Of a stretch of 64,000 nt of DNA, positions 54,181 to 64,000 are shown one piece after another. The stretch is from positions 30,599-94,598 of the forward strand of contig NW_024470403.1 of the NCBI RefSeq assembly GCF_900496995.4. Direction: 5' to 3'. This DNA is from Aquila chrysaetos chrysaetos. Lineage: Eukaryota; Chordata; Aves; Accipitriformes; Accipitridae. The notes under the pieces were generated by a model. The model had not been told where the DNA came from, ran no database searches, and worked only from the letters and a program-made list of their open reading frames with translations. The position numbers were made by a program, and so were the translations under genes. Each line of letters begins with the position of its first letter. The stretch's first letter is position 1.

Positions 54181-54774
54181 ACCCGCTCGCTTTGCCTGCC
54201 GGGGCCCCTCCACCCCACCCCGGCGCATTTCAGGGTATCTCAGGGTGCCGGGGGGCCGCACCGGGTGCCCCCAGCCCCGTCGGTGTCCCCTCGCCCACCC
54301 CGGCACGGCCGGGGGCCGTCTCGGCGCAGCCGCAGCGGGGGCCGGGTGCTGATAAGAGGCGCCGGGTGCGATAAGGGAGGGAACACACCGGCGGTGCTGT
54401 GGGCCCCCCCCCCGCCGGGGCCGGCGCAAACACCGCGACGGTGAAGGGACCCCGAGAGCCGCCGCGGCCCCCGGCTCGGTGACGGTCCTCGCCTGGGGTG
54501 GGCGCAATGGGGGGGGGGGGGACAGGATGGGACGGGGGGGCACAGAGGGGTCGGGGGGAGCCCCAGGGGGGCGGAGAGGGGTCGGGGGCACCCTGTGAGG
54601 GCAGGGGGGGCCCCGGCTGGGGTGCAGAGCCGCCCGCGGCCCCCCTGGGGTCCCAGCTCCGCCTCCCCCGCACCCCCCCCGGCCAGTTAAACCAGTAAAA
54701 CCAGTTGGGGGTCCTGCTGCTTGTCCCCTGACCGGTGGGAGCCGTGGGGGTCCTGGGGCCAAGAGCCTGCCTCT

Positions 54775-55640
54775 GCCCAGTTCTCCCAGTTCCCCTCGGG
54801 TGCAGCTCCCAGCTCTGCCCAGTTCTCCCAGTTCCCCTCGGGTGCAGCTCCCACCTCTGCCCAGTTCTCCCAGTTCCCTTCGAGTGCAGCTCCCAGTTCT
54901 CCCAGTTCCCCTCGGGTGCAGCTCCCAGCTCTGCCCAGTTCTCCCAGTTCCCTTCGAGTGCAGCTCCCAGTTCTCCCAGTTCCCCTCGGGTGCAGCTCCC
55001 GGCGCTGCCCAGTTCTCCCAGTTCCCCTCAGGTGCAGCTCCTAGCTCTGCCCAGTTCTCCCAGTTCCCCTCGGGTGCAGCTCCCGGCTCTGCCCAGTTCT
55101 CCCAGTTCCCCTCAGGTGCAGCTCCCGGCTCTGCCCTGTTCTCCCAGTTCCCCTCGGGTGCAGCTCCCAGTTCTCCCAGTTCCCCTCGGGTGCAGCTCCC
55201 AGCTCTGCCCAGTTCTCCCAGTTCCCTTCGGGTGCAGCTCCCAGTTCTCCCAGTTCCCCATGGGTGCAGCTCCCGGCTCTGCCCTGTTCTCCCAGTTCCC
55301 CTCAGGTGCAGCTCCCAGTTCTCCCAGTTCCCCTCGGGTGCAGCTCCCACCTCTGCCCAGTTCTCCCAGTTCCTTTCGGGTGCAGCTCCCAGTTCTCCCA
55401 GTTCCCCTCACGTGCAGCTCCCAGCTCTGCCCAGTTCTCCCAGTTCCTTTCGGGTGCAGCTCCCAGTTCTCCCAGTTCCCCTCACGTGCAGCTCCCAGCT
55501 CTGCCCAGGTCCCCTCGGGTGCAGCTCCCTGCTCTGCCCAGTTCTCCCAGTTCCCCTCGGGTGCAGCTCCCAGCTCTGCCCAGTTCTCCCAGTTCCCCTC
55601 AGGTGCAGCTCCCAGCTCTGCCCAGTTCTTCCAGTTAACA
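54775..55640. repeat. Minisatellite, 42-bp and 32-bp units
   Basis: About 22 units built on TTCTCCCAGTTCCCCTCGGG TGCAGCTCCC, with or without the extra AGCTCTGCCCAG. The mix of long and short units shows unequal exchange within the array. Open frames on both strands are repeat artefacts. Confidence 0.93.
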
Positions 55641-55734
55641 GCAGAATGTAAGTGCCCTCCCTGCCCAGTTCTCCCAGTTTGCCCCAGGGGGCGGCTGCCA
55701 GCCCTGCCCAGGGCTTTCCAGTTCACCCAGGTTG

Positions 55735-56010
55735 CAGTGCTCAGCCTTTCCCAGTTCATCCCAGTTCCCCCTTGGCGTGCAGCGCTCAGCCCTTCCCAAT
55801 TCATCCCAGTTCCCCCTTGGCGTGCAGCGCTCAGCCCTTCCCAGTTCATCCCAGTTCCCCCTTGGTGTGCAGCGCTCAGCCCTTCCCAGTTCCCCCTTGG
55901 CGTGCAGCGCTCAGCCCTTCCCAGTTCATCCCAGTTCCCCCTTGGCGTGCAGCGCTAAGCCTTTCCTAGTTCATCCCAGTTCCTCCTTGGGGTGCAGTGC
56001 TCAGCTTTTC
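55735..56010. repeat. About 46-bp minisatellite
   Basis: Six to seven copies of CAGTTCATCCCAGTTCCCCC TTGGCGTGCAGCGCTCAGCC CTTCC. It shares the CCCAGTT core with the arrays on both sides, so the three families probably descend from one ancestor. Confidence 0.92.
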
Positions 56011-56079
56011 CCAGTTCATCCCAGTTTCCCCAGAGTGCAGCTCCCCTCCCTGCCCAGTTCTCCTCATTTGTCCCGTGAC

Positions 56080-56950
56080 TGCTCTTGCTGCAGCTCCCAG
56101 CCATTCCCAGTTGCTCCCAGGTGCCACTGCCAGCCCTTCCAGATGGATCTTACTTCCCCCGTGGGGTGCCACTCCCAGTCCTTCCCAGTTGCTCCCAGTT
56201 CACCCCAGGTGCTGCTCCCGCCCTTTCTGGTTGCTCCCAGTGACTCCCAGTTCACCCCAGGTGCTGCTCCCACCCTTCCCAGTGGCTCCCACTTCACCCC
56301 AGTTGCTCCCAGTGGCTCCCAGTTTACCCCAGGCGCTGCTCCCACCCTTCCCAGTTGCTCCCAGCGGCTCCCAGTTCACCCCAGGTGCTGCTCCCACCCT
56401 TCCCAGTGGCTCCCACTTCACCCCAGTTGCTCCCAGTTTACCCCAGGCGCTGCTCCCGCCCTTCCCAGTTGCTCCCAGCGGCTCCCAGTTCACCCCCGTT
56501 GCCGCTCCCAGTGACTCCCAGTTCACCCCAGGTGTGGCTCCCAGCCTTCCCAGTTTCTCCCACTTCACCCCAGTTGCTCCCAGCGGCTCCCAGTTCACCC
56601 CAGGCGCTGCTCCCGCCCTTCCCAGTTGCTCCCAGTGACTCCCAGTTCACCCCCGTTGCTGCTCCTAGTTGCTCCCAGTGACTCCCAGTTCACTCCAGGT
56701 GCTGTTCCCGCCCTTCCCAGTCGCTCGAAGCGGCTCCCAGCCTTCCCAGTTCACCCCAGTTGCTCCCAGCGGCTCCCAGTTCACCCCAGTTGCCGCTCCC
56801 AGCCTTCCCAGTTGCTCCCAGTTCACCCCAGTTGCTCCCAGCGGCTCCCAGTTCACCCCAGGTGTGGCTCCCAGCCTTCCCAGTTGCTCCCAGTTCACCC
56901 CAGTTGCTCCCAGTTCACCCCAGTCGCCGCTCCCAGTGTCCCCCAGTTGC
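56080..56950. repeat. CCCAGTTCACCCCAG minisatellite
   Basis: Around 25 degenerate units of 27-45 bp combining CTCCCAGTTCACCCCAGG, TGCTGCTCCCGCCC and TTCCCAGTTGCTCCCAGCGG. A block of about 130 bp recurs at about 56,230, 56,350 and 56,440. It abuts the candidate exon at 56,958. Confidence 0.92.
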
Positions 56951-56957
56951 CGCTCAC

Positions 56958-57731
56958 CTGCCCGTCGGCCCCGGCGCGGCCGCTGCCAATGGTGCCGGGG
57001 TGCCCGGCAGCGGCAGAAATCGGCGATCGCGGGTGACGCAGCCCCGAGCACCCCACCCCGTCCACAAACTTCCTCCCCGCCGCCCCGGCCACGCGCCCCG
57101 GCTGACGCACGGCACCGGCCACGACGCCGCCTGCCCCCCCCCGCCCGCCGTGGGGCAGGGGTCGGGGGTCCCGGTCCCCCCCGAGCCGCCGCGGGGGCGA
57201 GGGGAGGGCGAACGGCACGAAGTTGGGGGGTTTTCGGACGAAAATAGCGTCGCTGGGTGCGGGGGGTGGGGGGGGTCCCGGCTCCCGCACCCCCAAAGGA
57301 CGCGCGCGTCCGGGCTCCGAGACCCCCACCGTGGGCCCACGCGTCCGGGCTTGCAGACCCCCAAAGGACCCGCACGTCCCGGGGCCGAGACCCCCAAACT
57401 GGACCCACGTGTCCGACCCCCCCGGGACCCCGAAGGACCCGCGCCTCCAAGATCCCAGACACCCCCCCCCCCCCACAAAGGACCCGCGTGTCTGAGCCCC
57501 CCCAGACCCCCAAAGGACCCCCGGACCCAACCTCCCCCCCAACACGGACCCACACATCCCAGCCCCCCAACACACACCAGTGAGACCTCGGGGTGGGGGG
57601 GGGTGTCCGTTGGGGGGCTCCCGGGGGGGGGGGTGTCCCCAGAAACTCACGCCGCTTCACCGCCCCCAGCCACGCGCCGGGTCGATGGGGACAAAGGCCA
57701 GCACCGCGCAACGCTCGGGGACGTCGCCCAT
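56958..57731 (-). CDS. Unassigned candidate gene with TATA box (two possible exons)
   Basis: I do not recognise this protein. On the minus strand a TATA-like TTTAAATA (57853-57846) lies about 115 bp before an ATG in strong context (CACCATGGG, 57731). The first frame reads MGDVPERCAVLAFVPIDPARGW. It then meets TGA just before a consensus donor (GC/GTGAGT, 57650); one G fewer in the GGGGG run would keep it open to the donor. A possible second exon (57252-56958) has a CACCCAG acceptor, a donor GGGCAG/GTGAGC and an open frame beginning DAIFVRKPPNFVPFALP. No further exon is evident before the next minisatellite. It could be a real gene of unknown family, a non-coding first exon, or chance in GC-rich DNA. 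Confidence 0.3.
57290..57545. repeat. Degenerate GACCCCCAAAGGACCCGC repeat
   Basis: About eight loose units of 28-33 bp sharing GACCCCCAAAGGACCCRCRCGTCC within the intron of the unassigned candidate gene. Confidence 0.7.
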
Positions 57732-57845
57732 GGTGGGGGGGGGTCCCCGGTGTCCCCCTCCCCAGGACCTGGGTGCAGGGGGCTGCGTTCTCTGCCCCCC
57801 CCCCCCCCCCAGCACACCTGAGCCCCCACCTGCGCCCACTGACCC

Positions 57846-57853
57846 TATTTAAA
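57846..57853 (-). promoter_or_regulatory. TATA-like element
   Basis: TTTAAATA on the minus strand, standing out in DNA that is otherwise more than 70% GC. A start site about 30 bp downstream would leave a leader of about 85 bases before the ATG at 57731. Confidence 0.35.
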
Positions 57854-58159
57854 CCCAACCCAGCCCCTTCCCCTTCTCCCGGCCGGATCCTGCCCCAATT
57901 CATCCCTTTGGGGGGGACCCCCAGGGTGGTACCCGGCTCTGCCCCCCCTCCCCACACGCGGGGTCTTTGGGTGGGGGGAATGAGCCCTGGGGGGACCCCG
58001 GGGTGTCGGGGGTAGGGAGCCGGCAGGCGGGTTTGCGGCACGGGGGGGGGGCCCACGTGGGTCACGGTGACAACGGGACGGATCCGGGCTGTGATGTCGG
58101 TGACGGCGGAGAAGGTGCTGATGGAGGAGCAGAGTCGGAGACAATCCCGGCCCCGGGTC

Positions 58160-58740
58160 CCCCGTGTCCCCCACCACCCCAGTCCTCTCCTGCGTCCCCG
58201 GGACCCCCGAGCACCCCCCCCGGTCCCCTCCTGCCTCCCTGGGACCCCCGAGCATCCCCCCCGGTCCCCTCCTGCCTCCCTGGGACCCCAAAATATCCCC
58301 AGTTTCCCCCCTCCCTGCACCCCCAGGTCCCCTCCTCTGCATCCCCAGAGCCCCCCCCAACCCTAGTCCCCGGGACCCCAGAGCGTCCCCAGGACCCCAG
58401 AGGGTCCCCAGAGCCCCTTCTGCATTCCTGGGTCCCCAAAGCGTCCCCAGTTTCCCCCCCCTGCACCCCCAGACCCCCAGTCCTCTCCCTTGGTCCCTTC
58501 CCAGGACCCCAGAGCATCCCCCGGTCCCCTCCTGGGACCCCCAAACATCCCCCTGATCCCCTCCCAGGTCCCTGGGACCCCTGAGCATCCCCGGAGCCCC
58601 TTCTGCATTCCTGCGTCCCCAGAATGTCCCCAGTTTTCCCCCCCTGCACCCCCAGGCCCCCTCCTCTGCATCCCCAGACCCCCATCCCCCATACTCCTCT
58701 CCCTCAGTCCCCCCCCAGGTCTCTGAGACCCCAGAGCGTC
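58160..58740. repeat. Degenerate GGGACCCCRGAGCRTCCCC repeat
   Basis: Units of about 30-60 bp combine GGACCCCAGAGCGTCCCCAG, TCCCCTCCTGCCTCCCTGG and CCCAGTTTCCCCCCCTGCAC. It fills the space downstream of QTRT1. Long frames on both strands are repeat artefacts. Confidence 0.8.
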
Positions 58741-59214
58741 CCCCAAAACGCCGGTTCTCCGGCCGTGGGTTCCACCGGACCCTGGGATCTCTGAGACCCC
58801 CCCCCGGGCAGCACCAGACGTGTCCCACGAGCACCGTGCACCCCAGGACCCCCCCTGCCCAGGACCGTGACCCCCCCGCTCTCACCCTGCCCAGGGACAG
58901 CGCAGCCCCGAGGGGGCACCGAGCCCCTGCCGTGGGCAGACAGCCCCCCCAGACCCATTTGGGGCCCCCCCAGACCCATTCAGAGCCACGCAAGCCGCCG
59001 TTCCCACCAAGAGATTTTATCCGGATGCGGCAGCGGCAGCCGCCCCCTCTTAAAAAAAGACCAAAGTAGTAAAAAAAAACCACAAAAAAAGTATAAAAAT
59101 ATACATATGGAAAGGATAAAACCGTCTGCGGGGGGGAAACGGGGGCTGCCAGGGCGCTCGGCCCCTCCGTTGCCCCCCGGGGATGGGGGGGTGGGTTGCG
59201 GGGGGGGGTCCCCG
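58741..59214 (-). other. QTRT1: QTRT1 3' flank and probable 3' UTR
   Basis: After the QTRT1 stop the minus strand becomes T-rich (59,050-59,100). No canonical AATAAA is seen; only ATAAAA-like variants occur, so the transcript end is unclear. Confidence 0.45.
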
Positions 59215-62954
<3,740 letters not shown>

Positions 62955-62967
62955 CTTCCCGCTCTCC

Positions 62968-62990
62968 CACGTGACCCGCGCTTCCGGCCG
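62968..62990 (-). promoter_or_regulatory. QTRT1: QTRT1 core promoter: ETS site plus E-box
   Basis: Reading toward the gene: CCGGAA (62987-62982), then GTCACGTG with the E-box at 62973-62968, then GGGAGAGCGGGAAG and the ATG at 62954. No TATA box. The spacing between the two sites (14 bp start to start) equals that at KRI1. Confidence 0.7.
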
Positions 62991-63039
62991 CCGCCGCGTC
63001 CCGACGGAAGTAGCCGTAACCGGGGGCAACGCGGCCGCC

Positions 63040-63999
63040 ATGTTGGGGCTTCGGCCTCCGCGCTGGGCCTCGGCGGGGACGCGGGGGGGGGGGGGGAATC
63101 CCTCCTCCGGCCCCCGTGTCCCCCGGGGAGAGCCCCCTCCTTTCCTCCTCCCCGTGATCCCCGGGAGAGCCCTCTCTCCTCCCCGCTGCGGCGAGCCCCA
63201 GCCTCTGCTCTCCTGTCCCTTGGGAGGGTCCCCTCCCCTGGTCCCTATGTCCCCCAGGGAGAGCCCCCTCCTCTGCCTCCCTCGTCCCGGGGAGAGCCCC
63301 CTCCCCTGGTCCCTAAGCCCCCCAGGGGAAGCCCCCCCCTCTGTCCCCTTGTCCTCGGGCAGAGCCCCCTCCCCTGGTCCCTAAGCCCCCCCAGGGGAAG
63401 CCCCCTCCTCCGCCTCCCTGCCTCAGTTTCCCCTCACACAACAGCTCCGTCTGTCCCCTCGGGATCCTCCGTGTCAGCTGCACCCAGGATTTCAGCCCGG
63501 GGTGCCTCCTCGTCGGGACCATCAAAGCCCCGAGCAGGTCTGAGCATGGGGAGACCCCCACTCCCTTCATCCCTTAGCACCCCATTTTCCCCCTGGGGCA
63601 GGTCCTGGGCGGTGTTAAGGCTCAGCGGGGTCCAGGCACCCCACGTCAGGTCGGTGGTGGAGGGTCCGGCACGGGTAGGAGCAGCAGCTCGGGCCTCGCA
63701 TGGGAAGCCTGAGCTGGGGAAATATTCCCTGTTTTGATATAAATGACTGTTTCTGTTTCTCCAGACTCTGCCGTAATCTGCCCAGCGCGAGGGAGGCGAG
63801 CGTGCCGGCTCGGTGCATGGGAACCCGCCCGTCTAAAGGAGGTAACCTCCCCTGGGAAGAGCTATCAGTTCCCAAAACGGATATACGGTTCTCTATAGGG
63901 GAGCTCGGCGGAGAGTTTATGACTGTGCTCTTTGCGGGGGGGGCTCTGCCTTCCCAGTCAGACCATCTGCTGGGATGGGGGACCTGAACTGGTGAGGGG
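63040..63999. other. CpG-rich flank upstream of QTRT1 with degenerate repeat
   Basis: 63,110-63,420 is a loose repeat of GAGAGCCCCCTCCCCTGGTC CCT (units of about 35-60 bp). A plus-strand ATG at 63,040 opens a frame starting [13 protein letters not shown], which runs into the repeat and has no recognisable domain. A pyrimidine tract with AG at about 63,750-63,764 could be a splice acceptor of a gene beyond the window. I support no gene here. Confidence 0.5.
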
Positions 64000-64000
64000 G

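Noticed and set aside
54169-55958. 393-407 codon frames reading PSSPSSPRVQLP or GNWENWELHPKG repeats
   Set aside because: The two are opposite-strand readings of the same CCCAGTT minisatellites.
56665-58320. 551-codon minus-strand frame
   Set aside because: Crosses three repeat families and the splice sites of the candidate gene. Only the short non-repeat part (56958-57252) is kept as a possible exon.
63040-63384. Divergent gene starting [13 protein letters not shown] opposite QTRT1
   Set aside because: The frame enters a degenerate repeat after about 20 codons and shows no domain. The ATG is better explained by the GCCGCCATG-like CpG-rich QTRT1 leader.

Overview
This is vertebrate nuclear DNA, almost certainly from a bird. 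It has multi-exon genes with GT-AG introns, and two insertions whose sequence matches the 3' end of the CR1 LINE family that dominates avian repeats. Introns are very short and packed with G or C homopolymers, and GC-rich minisatellites are abundant. That composition is typical of a small avian microchromosome, the part of bird genomes that is hardest to assemble. The gene order matches human 19p13.2 (ATG4D-KRI1-AP1M2-SLC44A2-ILF3-QTRT1), with three differences: nothing resembling CDKN2D lies between KRI1 and AP1M2, a beta-1,3-galactosyltransferase gene lies between ILF3 and QTRT1, and QTRT1 points the opposite way relative to ILF3.

Layout. 0.5-3.4 kb: ATG4D (+), an autophagy cysteine protease. 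3.4-7.8 kb: KRI1 (-), a ribosome-assembly factor with all 19 exons visible, whose 3' end probably overlaps that of ATG4D. 8.1-11.4 kb: AP1M2 (-), the epithelial AP-1 mu2 adaptin, 12 clean exons. 11.5-13.0 kb: minisatellite between the divergent AP1M2 and SLC44A2 genes. 13.1-28.6 kb: SLC44A2 (+), a choline-transporter-like protein with two alternative first exons and two alternative last exons. 28.6-33.5 kb: AT-richer intergenic DNA, then a 1.5 kb array of a 17-bp unit just upstream of the ILF3 CpG island. 33.6-51.2 kb: ILF3 (+), a double-stranded-RNA binding protein with separate NF90 and NF110 3' ends. 52.4-54.0 kb: a B3GALT2-like gene (-) with many single-base frame breaks. 54.7-58.8 kb: several minisatellite families and an unassigned TATA-containing candidate gene (-). 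59.2-63.0 kb: QTRT1 (-), the catalytic subunit of queuine tRNA-ribosyltransferase. 63.0-64.0 kb: CpG-rich, repeat-like flank with no gene I can support.

The genes are unrelated housekeeping or tissue-specific genes held together by ancestral synteny, not a pathway. The window shows no prokaryotic, viral or CRISPR-like system. The points most worth following are an identical E-box/ETS promoter module in KRI1 and QTRT1, the paired alternative first and last exons of SLC44A2, the clustered single-base indels in otherwise conserved exons (ATG4D, B3GALT-like, ILF3), the unassigned TATA gene near 57.8 kb, and the minisatellites that interrupt nearly every gene boundary.
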